In this document: positions 39,701-51,048 of the stretch, in pieces
How the letters are laid out: each line of letters starts with the position of its first letter
Position numbering within the stretch: the stretch's first letter is position 1
Assembly: GCA_964036155.1 (NCBI GenBank)
Contig: OZ038422.1
Coordinates: 6,161,201-6,225,200, forward strand
Source of the DNA: Diploscapter coronatus
Taxonomy: Eukaryota > Nematoda > Chromadorea > Rhabditida > Rhabditidae
DNA length: 64,000 nt
Direction: 5' to 3'
Notes under the pieces: generated by a model
Told to the model about the DNA's origin: nothing
The model's input: only the letters and a program-made list of their open reading frames with translations
The model's database searches: none
Program-made: the position numbers and the translations under genes

Positions 39701-40169
39701 CAAGCTCCGAATATTGAAGGTTTGTCTTAAATGATTCCTCTGCGAGTCAGGCTCTCGACTTTTATTGCAAATATTTCGAAATAGTAATTCAGCCTCCACA
39801 TAATTAAAACTGAATAAAGCCGTCGATAGTTTCAATTTTGTGACTTAGATTTTCCGAATCATTTCAACAAAATTCGGAAGAGAATTTCTAACTTTTTTCA
39901 AAAATTTAAATCTATTAAAATTATTTCTGACGATGACAGAGATAGAGTGAAACATTTTTACTGCCAAAGTAGATAAGAGATAATGCGCTAAGAGATGAGC
40001 GTGAGACGTCAAGAACAAGTGATTCTTTGAAGAAATTATATGAGCATAGAACTTGGCTAACGATTTTTCACAAGAAAATTATTGGGCGCAAATAATGAAA
40101 TTTATTTTTTAGTTTCGCACAATTGAATTAGGCAATTGACAATAAACTGAATGTAGCAACTGCTCACCT

Positions 40170-41090
40170 CGGTTCGGTGCGCTTCGCTTTAGGCTTCAGC
40201 TGACAATGAAACTCCGGGCTTCGGGTCGTTCGCGCTCCAGCTCAAATCCAATCGATTTCGCGCTCGGCTGCCAATCGAGTTGTCAGTCCAATGAGCGCGT
40301 CGCTGTTCTCGTTCGTTCACGGTTTATCAGTCAGCGGTCAGTCAATCGAGTGCCTGCAAATTTGTCAAATTTTACGGGGACCCGCACACAAATGTGTTGC
40401 GCCAAGGTGACGATCGGTATACGGCTCACTAATTCGGAGATGAACACGGGCAAATTGGGCAAGCAAATCACTAGCCGTATGAATATTGAATGACCCGAAT
40501 GAACTTGAGGTTATTTGCAATATCAGAAAAGTTGCGGAGAGCGCGAGTTTTCAGCCCAGTGGTGCGGATGCGTTCACTAAACGCAAATCGAGCGAAATTA
40601 TCCTTGCGGCAAAATGAGTCGACGTGAACGGACGCGAATGCACAGATGTGCTGGGCGCAGCAAGTCAGGGAGATAACGCGATGTCGTAGAGAAGAAAGCA
40701 CGGGCAGAGGCAGAGGCAGTGCACAGCCGACAGCCTCGAAGCCGCTCAGCTACCAGAATCCCCACTCTGAACACGCCCATTTTGTCACACTCAGCCAATC
40801 GTATGCGACAGCCTTCCGACATACTTTCATACGCGAGTGAGGTGACAAAGTATTGTGGGCGGGGTTTGCCGGAACATGCAAAGTGCGGCAGGGTCGCGGC
40901 GAGTGCGCATGTGCATACGGTTCAATGTGTGCGAGTATTATGCGCGAGTTGATTCGATTATCGGTTGAACGAAGGCAAGGAAGGAATCATCTGCAAGTAG
41001 AAGGAAAGGGCAGTCAGGAGGCAGAAACAAATGCTCACGAAGCGGCAGAGACTCGATGCAGTCGATCTGGGGATGTTGATGCGAGCTGGT
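40170..41090. promoter_or_regulatory. GC-richer island with GC-box motifs (possible distal promoter or enhancer)
   Basis: This stretch is clearly more GC- and CpG-rich than the AT-rich flanks. It contains GGGCGGGG near 40858 and ACGCCCA near 40770, and many CGCTCG/TGCGCGAG words. Both strands show open frames only because stop codons become rare. It lies about 7-8 kb upstream of the vab-3 first coding exon and about 2.5 kb beyond the SLC17 gene's 3' end. Confidence 0.35.
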
Positions 41091-43547
41091 CGCTTTTTCA
41101 GTTTTTTTCTCAAATTTAAATAATTCAGTCTTTCCAGATTTCTAGAATCACTTCATGATTTCATGCCGGCTATTGATAGATATCGTAAGGCGCAAAATAA
41201 GTTCGAATGCTTAGAACGAGCTTCTTCATCCTTTTGCTGAACCTTCAAAAATTGACTTTATCTGTCATCATTACTTCATATAAATGTCAAAAATATCTCA
41301 AATCTTAATGACGCTCTCAATATTTTCAGAAGCCTGTCATCGTATATTTTCTTGGCACAGATTGTAAGCGAGAAACGCTTTAAATATTGTGATTACACGC
41401 TCGAAAATGCTTTTTCCTTCGTCTCTTTTGTTTGAGATTGTTTTTTTTTTATATCAAAATACTGCAACTTTTTTCATTCTTCTTTTTGCATTATTTTCAT
41501 ACTAGTTCATTTTACGTGGATTACTGTAGTGACTCAATTTGTGGGAGTAAGTCAGTATCTCTTTTACAAATCGAAGTCTATAAAATTATTTCCTTCTTCG
41601 TTCTTTTTCTGGTGCCTCTTCAAATCCTGTTGTATCTCGTGGATAATTTTCCATTCCCTGTTTGGAGTGACAAATATGGCTTTGGATGGAAAGGGACTTG
41701 TTGTAGAGCAGAAGTCAATTTGTAGAGGAAGTCTGGGAGAGAAGTGAGGAGTGGGAAGGGAAAAAGCCACAGTAGGAATGATTGTTCACGCCTCACAGAA
41801 CATCATCTCGTAGAGAGGCTTTTCGTCTTTCAACAAATGGAAATGTGCACAAGTTGAGAATGAAGAATTGAAGACGGATATGAGGAAAGTTAGATATCGA
41901 TTTTGGGACAACTTATTTCGACTGATGTCGTGGAAAGTTTTGTTCTGAATGTCATTGGCCATCGTTTTGTAAGTGAATTTATGAATAGAATTATGCAAGA
42001 GCATCGTTTTCCCATATAAATTTGGATATGATCAGAAGCTTTGGGTAATTTAGCTTTGTCAAGAATACAAAAAAACTAAAATGAAGACGAGTTTGGCGAA
42101 ATTACAATTCTAAATCTAAATTTTCTATGCACGGGAATGGAGATTTTTTTCAAAAATATTTAAATTATTCAATCATATAAGTCGTATCTCAACTCCATTC
42201 TTAGATAAGTTGAATGATCATTCAATAATTCTTGGTTTGTCATCGAAATCCGTTTACAGTTGACTAAACATTCTTCGCATAATGTCCATTAGCCATTTCA
42301 TTCAATTTTTTCCAATTCCTTTCGATTTCTTATAACCTCGATCGTCATTTTACAGGCTCGTTCTACTGCTGTATGCGAGATGAAAAAGCAGCAAGGTTTA
42401 GGAATTTGCGGTTTTGTTCCGACGAATCTTTTTCACTTCGAAATCCCGCATTCGACAGTCTTCCGAGATCATATCGATGAAATTCTTCTTACTTTTTTAC
42501 AAATGCAATTGAAATCCTACTCAAAATTGTTAGAAAAAAATGAGTTTTTCATACATATATTATTTTTAAGTCTTGGCTGTTCCATATTTTATAATATTGA
42601 TCATTAGAATATGTTTTGAACTTCAACATGCTACAAAACTCAAGTTCGAATTTGCTCATCATTTAGTTCACATTTGCAATCCTACAGTAAACCAGTCTAT
42701 GAATGTCATTAGCTCTGGTTTGCTTTAGTAATGCGTCATTAAATTATTCCGCTACATGATTTTGTGTTGTACCTTCTCTGTCTTTACCTTTGCATTTTTC
42801 TAGAATCTCCAACTGTTTCTAAATGGGGAAACAGAAGAATTCGCCTACATGCAACAAAACTTAGGTTTTTCTAATATTGAGTCATCAAAGTTGAGATCCC
42901 TTTATTACTGCATTTTCTACAGTAATCCAATTGATAATAACTACACATTGTTATAGAGTAAAATAATATTGTCTTTCTAGCAAGACAAGAATGATGCTAC
43001 TTTTGCTTGTCATACTCTTCCACCTCCTATCTTTGTACTCTCCAACTCTCTACTCTTGACTGTCAATTATCTCGTCAAATCAGGCATCTCTGTCTCTGCT
43101 CTGCCTTCTGCAGGAGATTACAAGTCCGCGAGAACCACACAAATTAGATAGAAACAAGGCACAATTTGATTAATCTACTCATTCAAAATACAATTGACTC
43201 AGCGAGTTTCAGACATCTAATATAGTGACGATCAAGGGTTTGATGCAAATGTGATTTTTAGGCGCAATCCTGCACTCCATTATCTTGAATTTATTCTAAT
43301 AAAACTAAACAAAGTTACAGAAGAACTTAAATCTAAGAGCAAGTTTACAAAATTTTATCTGGACAGAATAAAGTGCACTTTCTTCCGAATGTTAAATTAC
43401 TATGCCGCATCTGTCAATGGAGCAACAGTCGAGAGCATTACCTTTAGTCCTTTCCCTATTGAAGGATGCAAATCCGCTCACCTTTGTGGGATTAGTTCAG
43501 GTTCACTGAGCAACATATGTATGCAAGCACAGAATGAAAGGCTCTAA

Positions 43548-43553
43548 TTTATT
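43548..43553 (-). terminator. Poly(A) signal of the SLC17 gene
   Basis: AATAAA on the minus strand, about 85 nt beyond the stop codon at 43637. Confidence 0.5.
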
Positions 43554-43636
43554 GAATTTGATAAATATGGCGAATTTGTGACCATAAAGGAAAAGAATAT
43601 TTGAAACATTTTAATAAGTTACGAATTTCTAAAATT

Positions 43637-46214
43637 TCATATTCTTCGTACTACTATTGGATTCGCAGGTTCATCATCTCTAGTCCAAGCACATGGCTCC
43701 CCTTCAATCAGATATACGAAGATGATGTTGGCGATGCACTGAAATTAAAGAGTTGTTGGCGAACATAAGATAATTAATTGAATTACAAGAGCGGCAGCAA
43801 CGAATAGGAACATGTTTCTCCATTCCTCTGCGGTATCGTGTGGAGCGAGCCAGTTGACGATAGCAGGAACAATCAGCATGGTAAAACTGAATCCGAGAAG
43901 AAGACATCCGGTCACGAAATGGCTGAAGAACAGTTATCATTTTCTTCACAAAATGAAACCTGCAGTTACACTCCAAATGTGTGTACATAGCCCTTTATTT
44001 GCTGTTTACTGGTTCGCTTGCCTGCTATATATAACTTATCTGGCAGAAACGACAAATCTTCTCATTATCATTACACATCAGTATGCAAGATTTTTCAATC
44101 AGATCGTCAAATCACAGGTGTGTGAACAAGTAGAGCAAAAACTAGAGGATGATGTAAAACGTTTTGAGTGCCACTTTATACCTGACTAATAGAAAAAGGC
44201 ACCGGGTTTCCTAAGAAATAGTATGGTGAGGCAAGATAGGAAAAGAAGAAACCCGGTACCTTTTCTAGGAGCCTTTATACCTGTATTGTTTCGAAAGAAC
44301 TGGAGCTGCTTTGAAAAATCCAGCTGATGACGCGCCGAGGATTGTCATCGCTGCTGTTAACAAACCGATGCAGACTTTCTAAAGTATAACATTTTCGAAA
44401 CGAAAATTAAAAAAAAAAAAAAACTTTGTGTTCAGGGTCAATGAACCCAAGAATAGTCAAGAAAATTGCTCCACCAACGAAGGCGAATGTGTTGAACAAG
44501 CGAAATTTCGTCACTTCAGAAAAGCATCTCATCTTGTCAGAAACCATTCCTGAAGTTGAAAGAAATATAAGATACTGCTAAAATCTTACCAATCAATATC
44601 TTTGCGAAGAATTCGCCCAACGGGGGAAATGCCGATGAGATGCCAGTTTCGGTAGCCGGCATGTTTAATACTATAAACTACATTGGTTGTATTGTGGGCG
44701 CTCGCAATAGGAGAATTTTCAAGAATAATACCATGTGTCATGTATGATGGAGAATACAAGAAGGCTGTATTCACAGCTGTGAAAATTCCCAGGGTAGCAA
44801 GCCAAATTCCCCAAATCTCTTTCGTTGTGATGATTGCTTTATAAGGTATCCCTTGCGACACTTTCTTGCTGAAATATAATAAAATAAAATAATCAATGAA
44901 ACAGAACAGATCTGACTCATTTGGACCAATTTTGTCCCTCGAAATTTTATCTCGTTCAACTTCTCCAACAAGAGGATGCCTGTGGGGACTGTTTCGGTAA
45001 GCAAAGAGATATAGCAAAAATAAGAATATCGTGATTCCACCATGAAAGTAAAATATTGATTGCCAGCTGGAAATATATCATTTCTCTAAAAAAGCAATGG
45101 AATATACCCTAGCGAATGACAAAGTCCCCCCGAAGCTGGCATAGTTATGGCTGGAGAAAGCTGAACGAAGGCCACAAGAACCGACACAAATAATCCACTC
45201 TAGGATTTTAGCAATTTTAATTAAAAGGATTATTATAACCTGTTTATAGTAGGCCCATTTGGCACAAAATGCCCCTATCACTGCAAAATTTGATGCAAAC
45301 GCAAATCCTTGGAACGCTCGGCAGATCAGCAGGAGTGCGAAGCCATGCTAAAATTTGTGTCATTTGACATAGCTAAAAATTATTTATATCAACTAACAAT
45401 GGAAAAATATCCATTCATGACTAGGGATGTTGGGACTCGCCTTTGGTCTCAGTCTCGGTCTAATATTGAGACCGAGGCCCAATTTTTGGAAACTCCAGAG
45501 GTCGAGTCCCGTTTTTCGGATTTCCAACATCCCTGTTCATGACGAAACACCTTTGAAACAATCGCCTCCCCATCTAATTCGCTCAAAGTAGCTAACTTCC
45601 AAAATTGTCATATCAACTCACATCGACTGCTAATGGTATCAGTAGAGTCGCTAGTCCAGATAAGAGACCAAGAATTGCGAAAATAGTTCTGATTCCAAAT
45701 TTGTTTATCAGAAGAACGACGGGGAAGTTTCCGACCAATGCAGAAGCGGCAACGACGGCGATTGCCACCGACTCTTCTCCTTCAAAGCAAAACGTGAGCT
45801 ATCTTATTTTTGCAAATCTTGCGTATCTAATCAAGATGCATACTCGATGAAAATTCATGGAAGGAAGAATCAGTTGTTTTATTATCAGGCACCATACAGA
45901 TGATAGCGAAATTGAAAGTGATGATATTCGACCTGCAAGAAACAATGAATGAATATCAGTTGTTTTTCGTAGGCCAACCAAATAATTGTTAAGCAAAGTA
46001 GAACAATGGTCATCAGGATGAATCTCGCTCGCGTCCCGAAGATAGCATAGTATCGAGTCTGAAAATTAGTTCAGGAACAAAATAATATGAGCAGCAACAA
46101 CACCTTTGCTTCGGCTTGTGTTGGAAAGACTGAAAATGCGACATGATCGAATATGTGAGATCTCGATTCGTGATGAGGAGCTGGCTCGATGAAGTCCTTC
46201 GTGAATATAGTCAT
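43637..46214 (-). CDS. SLC17-family (MFS) anion/phosphate cotransporter, about 491 aa
   Basis: Thirteen exons in transcript order: 46214-46104, 46058-45979, 45932-45844, 45779-45622, 45347-45240, 45199-45108, 45066-44908, 44868-44732, 44670-44590, 44549-44425, 44378-44281, 43922-43787, 43738-43637, all in phase. The protein has about twelve hydrophobic segments and SLC17 landmarks: SNIITFNFAIICM in the first membrane helix, LICRAFQGFAFAS, SPAITMPASGGLC, then FYFHGGITIFLFLLYLF, SAFPPLGEFFAKILIG and MVSDKM in the second half. Length matches vesicular glutamate/sialin/Na-phosphate relatives, which are multi-pass membrane transporters of organic anions or phosphate. The substrate cannot be told from the sequence. 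Two MITE-like insertions lie in its introns. A splice acceptor (CTCAG) two bases before the ATG suggests trans-splicing. Confidence 0.9.
44174..44283. mobile_element. MITE-like hairpin insertion spanning a splice donor
   Basis: An 88-bp segment (44185-44272) with imperfect terminal inverted repeats (core ACCGGGTTTC at 44201-44210 and its complement at 44248-44257) is flanked by an 11-bp direct repeat CTTTATACCTG at 44174-44184 and 44273-44283. On the coding strand this repeat is CAGGTATAAAG, that is, the last three bases of exon 11 plus the donor of intron 11 of the SLC17 gene. The structure fits a short non-autonomous DNA element with target-site duplication. The superfamily is not clear. 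Confidence 0.6.
45414..45543. mobile_element. hAT-like MITE in an SLC17 intron
   Basis: A 114-bp element (45422-45535) begins TAGGGATGTTGG and ends with the inverted copy CCAACATCCCTG. Inside is a second inverted pair, GGGACTCG (45432-45439) and CGAGTCCC (45503-45510), and a small hairpin of GGTCTC/GAGACC words. It is bounded by the perfect 8-bp direct repeat TTCATGAC (45414-45421 and 45536-45543). An 8-bp duplication with a CAGGGATG-type end is characteristic of hAT transposons. No transposase is present. It lies in intron 4, between exons 45622 and 45347. Confidence 0.75.
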
Positions 46215-46830
46215 ACTGAGTTTCATCTATTACATGAATAGAAACGATCGTATCATGACCGTATATAGATTATGAAATCAAACAGGTCGAAAACGGGAAT
46301 AAAAAATTATTTTGGGCCTTCTCTCTTTTCGCATGCAACTTATTCCATTTTTTACTATTGAAAATAACTGCACTACATTACAACTCCTAGATTACGAGCC
46401 ATTCAATATGTGTTCAAGAATGCACAATCTACATCCATAATTTCAATTACAAAATTCGAATTATAAAGGGAAATGATGTGGCTCAAAATATGCGAGCAAG
46501 AAAATTCTCGTGGGAACAATGAGAACAAGAGAACTGAAGCAGCAGACACCGAAAATTGAAATGACGCAATGTTTATCTGCACCGGTCAACGGCTAGACCC
46601 CTGAGAGTATTGTTGAGAATGCGTTCTCTCCGTTGCTCCCTATTTTCTATTTGGAATATGTACTCACATTGTACCGTGTAGTCTCTAGCTCTTACGATAT
46701 TTGCACTTTCAGAGTTCACTCGAAAAGATTTGACTTCAATTATACTTCTGTCTATCAGTGATCTTTGGTGAAAAGACTGACGAATTCTCAAATACTTATT
46801 GCACAAAAATCATAAAGTCAAAATTAGTAA

Positions 46831-47176
46831 TCAATGACAGTAATTTGAGTCTAGGTTCGGATCGATGTTCTTGCACGATTTTGTTCTTTTGTAGCCTAGC
46901 AGGTATAAGTTTCCGCCTAAAAATGCAATGACGTATAAAAAATCACAAATATTCACGGGCATATAATAACTGATATGAGAAAATTAACCATATCCAAATT
47001 GTCGAATTATGTGGATAAGTGCCTTCTGCTTGTTCGGGCTACTTACGAAGAATACAAGAGGTAGGTAATAGTCCATAAAGTTGCACCAACTTGTCGACCA
47101 TAAATGTAGGCGTATTGGTATCTCTCTTCTATAAAATATTGTGAACCGAGACCTGCAGTCCCCGTATGATATTCTG
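46831..47176 (-). CDS. 3' part of an unrecognised membrane-protein gene
   Basis: Two exons, 47176-47047 and 46969-46831 (stop), join across a 77-bp intron with matching phase 2 and good splice sites (GTAAGT donor, TATCAG acceptor), giving 88 residues. They contain hydrophobic segments such as VGATLWTITYLLYSSYY and VNICDFLYVIAFLGG, then a basic tail. The first exon needs an upstream exon ending in phase 1. A possible piece on the minus strand lies near 47515-47430 (frame with LTPLPAAFHKARHR), but I could not prove the join or find the start codon. The family is not recognised. It lies upstream of, and on the same strand as, the SLC17 gene. Confidence 0.42.
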
Positions 47177-47177
47177 C

Positions 47178-48089
47178 TGAAAGTGAGTCCGTCGATTACT
47201 TTAGTTCTACCAGTGATGATCTATTTCCTTTCGTCTACATCAACTAGTGAATGAAACGAATCTTACAGAGAAAAATTTGGTGAAACTTTACGAAATGAAG
47301 TCACGATGATCTGAGAAACTTTGCCTAATTCTTACGCTATCGATTTTATTTTCGAAATCGATCGAAGTTGATAAATAACCCGTAACATTGAACCTGAAGT
47401 ATAGTTTAGGATGAAATCATTCCAAGAAATCCGACGTCGTTCCCGAGAAAGACCACACTTCGATGCCTCGCTTTATGGAAAGCTGCCGGAAGTGGAGTTA
47501 GCGAGAGGAATTTCCTGTGAAAATCTCACATTTACGGAATGCGCCACCTAACTCGCTTATCACGTTGATAGGAATTATCCTATTTGAAGAAACATTTCAG
47601 AAAATCCTAAAGAATTCTATGACACTTTTTGATTTCGATGTTCTGTGTATCGTTATGATAGGTTTAAGTTTGCTTCTTTCACTTCATGAACTGCGGTACA
47701 AAATTTTGCAAAAATATTCTTCCTATTGAATTATGAATTCCTGCCTAGTTTCATTCGAAGTTGTTCACGCTAATTGAACATATCATGCTATACATGTATC
47801 ATGAAAATTTGCCCAAACCTTTGACCACCACTGTATTTGTGTCAGTGTAATCGATTTCTTTTTCATAAATTCGGGTTGAAAAGAAATATTGAGATCTTTC
47901 ATGGTAGATTTAGATTTCGTCAAGTTTCTCTCCGATCGAATAGCTCGAAAGATGAGATGACATCATTCATACCACTTGTCGGGCACATCCACTGTTCACA
48001 GATACACATTCCTCAAATAGCACAAACAAGGTCTGTTTCTGTTCCAAATAAAGTCGCATTGATTCATTCGTCTATTTTCGAAAATCCCG
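47178..48089. other. Region between the orphan membrane gene and the F-box gene
   Basis: It probably holds the missing 5' exon(s) of the minus-strand membrane-protein gene and the divergent promoters of both neighbours. The plus frames at 47517-47729 and 47837-48112 have no splice or composition support. Confidence 0.45.
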
Positions 48090-49658
48090 ATGATTTCGAA
48101 TTTTCCTGCTGAAATTCTTCTAATCACATTGAAACACTTGAATCTAGCCGAAATCGGTCAACTGGCCTGGACAGACAAACGGATGATGCAGATTGTGAAG
48201 AGAAATGCGCCCACAGCACTCGGCAGAATGGGCATTTACTCGATCTCCATCCATCCCGTTCAGTTCAAATTTGTAAGTCTCCTAGTCTTTTTCGATTTGT
48301 CTCTTTTCGATGAAACAACAAAAATAGTCCTGCATGGTGTACTGTAATTTTGTAAGTTCATTCTGCAATAGAAAATTCAGCTCTCATTTTTGTCATGTAG
48401 TTCATAAATTTCAGAACGAGTACACCATGAAGATAAAATGGAACAGCGAAGTCACATGCAAGTATGCCACATCAGTCCAAGTGTTCACGTTCAACTTCGA
48501 TGACAAAGTGACTCTGACGAAGTATGACATTGTCGCTTTCAATCTGTTCCGGAACTACTGTATCTCTATAAAACGTAAGAAATTGCAACAAAGAATAAGG
48601 AGAAAATCACTAGAGATCTTTAGGGCATCTCCGAGAAAACCCAGAATGTGGAACCTTGATGACATGGGAGACATATGCAGACAACCATAGACACTTGTGG
48701 ATAAAGAAGGGCGATGAGCACACTCCGATTGTTCCGCTCTGTATGATCATGCCACGGATAGAGGCCAATCGACTCACTATTGTAGGTTCTCGGATTCGTT
48801 ATTCGTTGTTGTAAGAATTATTCATGAAGCTCGAGTAATGGACTTGTTTGGCCATTTTGAGGCTTTTCTGCTAATGAAAGTAAGATTGTTATGGAATGCT
48901 CGTTCAGTACAACTGCAAACGACTACGACTCCTGAATCTGATGAACATCATCGATTCCTACTTCGGAATATTCCATGAAATCTCGATCAGATGCTTCGAA
49001 ATGCAATTCTCCGACACTGACAAGCCTATAGTTGAAAATTCGAGAATGTTACGGAAAGGTTCGTCAAATCTGTTATTCTAAAATCACTGTGATTTTTAGG
49101 AGTGAGATTCTTCGAAATGGTTGCACCTCCATTCGCCGTTGAGATGATGAAAATGACCAATAAGTTGAATCCGGTATGATTTTTTAGAAGATGAAATGAA
49201 GAAGAACGTTTCAGGAGTGGCAAATTTATCACTTCCAATCTGAGCAGTTCTCGCTTCTTCCATATTCCGGAGTGCTCAAGCTGTCTGTCAGAGAAGGATC
49301 TTTGTCGATTCACGAGTTCATTACTGTAGGAAATAAATTGGAGTTTTTAATTGTAACTAAAATTTAGTGTTTATTGTTGAGCAATCCAATAATTGAAATG
49401 TGGAAATTCTACAACATCAAGAATATGGACGATTTGTGGGGTCATCACACGATTGAGGAGTTGCTTAGCAATTCTCGGCTCAAATGGACCATGAAAAATG
49501 TCTCGCTTCATGAAATCGAGTAATTTAAAAGAAAAATTGAGTAGAGGGCATCTTTAACTTTCAGATTCGAAGTCCATTCGCCAGCTCAAGTATGGCTACT
49601 TCAAATTCGGCATCTAATCACCAAGGAGAGATTCAACCTGAGCATACTTGGATTTTGA
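48090..49658 (+). CDS. Nematode F-box-type protein, about 378 aa
   Basis: Nine exons: 48090-48272, 48415-48574, 48624-48785, 48830-48879, 48908-49058, 49100-49173, 49215-49325, 49368-49519, 49565-49658. The N-terminus NFPAEILLITLKHLNLAEI followed by QLAWTDKRMMQIVKR has the F-box pattern (a Pro early, LL, L-x-D/T-spacing), the part that binds SKP1 in SCF ubiquitin ligases. The rest resembles the variable substrate-binding half typical of the large, fast-evolving nematode F-box families: beta-rich and without a named repeat. The join 48785 to 48830 is one of two in-frame choices (an acceptor at 48835 also works). It converges with the small secreted-peptide gene 172 bp downstream. Confidence 0.68.
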
Positions 49659-49713
49659 TACATTGAATATTTTCAATAATTATCTTACTGTTGTGATCAT
49701 TTTACGTTTTATG

Positions 49714-49719
49714 AATAAA
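49714..49719 (+). terminator. Poly(A) signal of the F-box gene
   Basis: AATAAA 56 nt after the stop codon. Confidence 0.6.
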
Positions 49720-49769
49720 ACTTATGAAATTTATATGCCATGAAATTATTGAACTTGGACAATGAAGGA

Positions 49770-49775
49770 TTTATT
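49770..49775 (-). terminator. Poly(A) signal of the secreted-peptide gene
   Basis: AATAAA on the minus strand, 55 nt beyond the stop at 49830. Confidence 0.5.
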
Positions 49776-49829
49776 TTGTGGAAGGAGAATGAATCAACAA
49801 ACTCTAAAATTGGAGGTAATTGGATTTCT

Positions 49830-50129
49830 TTAGTTGAACAAGTGACGAAGATCAACAGTTGGCACGCATTGGTTCTCGAGGCAACTGAAAATCGGGCAAA
49901 ATGAAATTTCGAGTGCAAATTTTACCTATAATCTGGCTGACATCGGCCTGCAATACATGGTCCGACGGCTTTCGAGAAGATACTCTGTCTGTCTGAAATA
50001 ATTTTGTGGGCATTATACCAAAATATCAAACTTTGAAATGAAGCTTAAAAATCGAGAAATCTTACTTCCTGCTTCGACAACGAAGACCAGCGTAGCAACG
50101 ATGAGGACAACGAGAGTCAGGGCGTTCAT
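49830..50129 (-). CDS. Small secreted cysteine-rich peptide (61 aa)
   Basis: Three exons, 50129-50066, 49992-49926 and 49884-49830, join in phase. The N-terminus MNALTLVVLIVATLVFVVEA is a textbook signal peptide. The mature part carries four cysteines in the pattern C-4-C-5-C-4-C (CIAGRCQPDYSCLENQCVP), a layout seen in many small nematode secreted 'CC' peptides, probably with two disulphides. No basic cleavage sites are obvious. A role as a secreted signal or defence peptide is possible, but nothing shows it. The region upstream towards 50250 is a likely short promoter. Confidence 0.75.
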
Positions 50130-51048
50130 TTTGATTACAAAGCAAAGGAAAGCTAAAATATTGTGATTAAAAAAGAACTCGGAAAAAAACAAATTAGAGA
50201 AGGAATAATCACTGGCTACTCGGCTCCGCTTTTATAGTGATCAATCTGCATGACACGGAAGAATTGTCGCTCCGACGTTTCGTTGTTAGACTTCACGAGG
50301 TGTATTATCTGCGAAAGGGCAGTGCATGAATGTTTGCACTTCGGATTAGACGAGGGTAAACGGAAGCGGAAAATGACCGATCAGACGCAATAACAACAAA
50401 GAAACAACCAATCGTGCTAGTTACGATACCTAAATCGTTTGGTTATATTTGATTTAGATTTACAGTTAATCATGCGGAAATAATAAAGGCTCATTCTCAA
50501 AATGTGGAACCAAAAATGGTTTGCAAACAAAGTGTATCATGTCATGGGACACAGGTGTTTATAAATACGATATAAAAATTGTCATAACTTTACATTCGAT
50601 AAATTTTAAATTCAATATATTCCTTCAAAAATAACTACTTGCAGTTTATGAATGTGGAACAGATTTTTATTCATTTTAAAAGCATAAAATTACGATTTGC
50701 TGTACTTACAAAACCGAATATAAATCCAAGTCATTTTCATGAAAGCTATCTTGTAAGTTCTAAATCGAATGAAAGTAAATTTCGAATAAATGCTAGAATT
50801 TTAAACCATTATCAGATAAACTCGTAATAATCATAGATAGCAGAGAAATTTCAGAAATTAAAATTCGGGAATTTCAAATTGAAGCGAACAATTTCTAAAG
50901 CCCTGAAAATTTGACTAGATTTGAAATTTACAGTTCCAATGGAAAAGGATTACTGAAAGCCGAACTAAATATCTAGCAATCGAGGATGTTGAGAATTTAA
51001 AAAATCTAGCCGTATTGCCTATGACAAAGTTATAAATTTAGGATAACC
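50130..51048. other. Intergenic region between the secreted-peptide gene and mboa-7
   Basis: AT-rich. The first 150 bp or so is probably the promoter of the minus-strand secreted-peptide gene, and the right end is the 3' UTR of mboa-7. I see no gene or structured repeat. Confidence 0.5.

Larger units (their letters stand above)
32905..43636. other. Gene-poor region upstream of vab-3 (10.7 kb)
   Basis: No multi-exon gene could be built on either strand. The region holds a CT microsatellite (35916-35934), a miRNA-like hairpin (36707-36795) and a GC-box-rich island (about 40170-41090). The long frames at 34037-34492, 38971-39321 and 40206-40493 look like composition artefacts. It is most economically read as the distal regulatory domain of vab-3, which faces away from it. 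Confidence 0.55.

Noticed and set aside
40206..41119. Several frames on both strands in the GC-richer island
   Set aside because: Stop codons are scarce there because of base composition; the frames overlap on opposite strands and none has convincing exon borders.
44171..44182. A separate exon starting at the inner copy of the splice-site repeat in the SLC17 gene
   Set aside because: Translation soon hits a stop, while splicing 44281 directly to 43922 restores the family sequence (QYSHFVTG).
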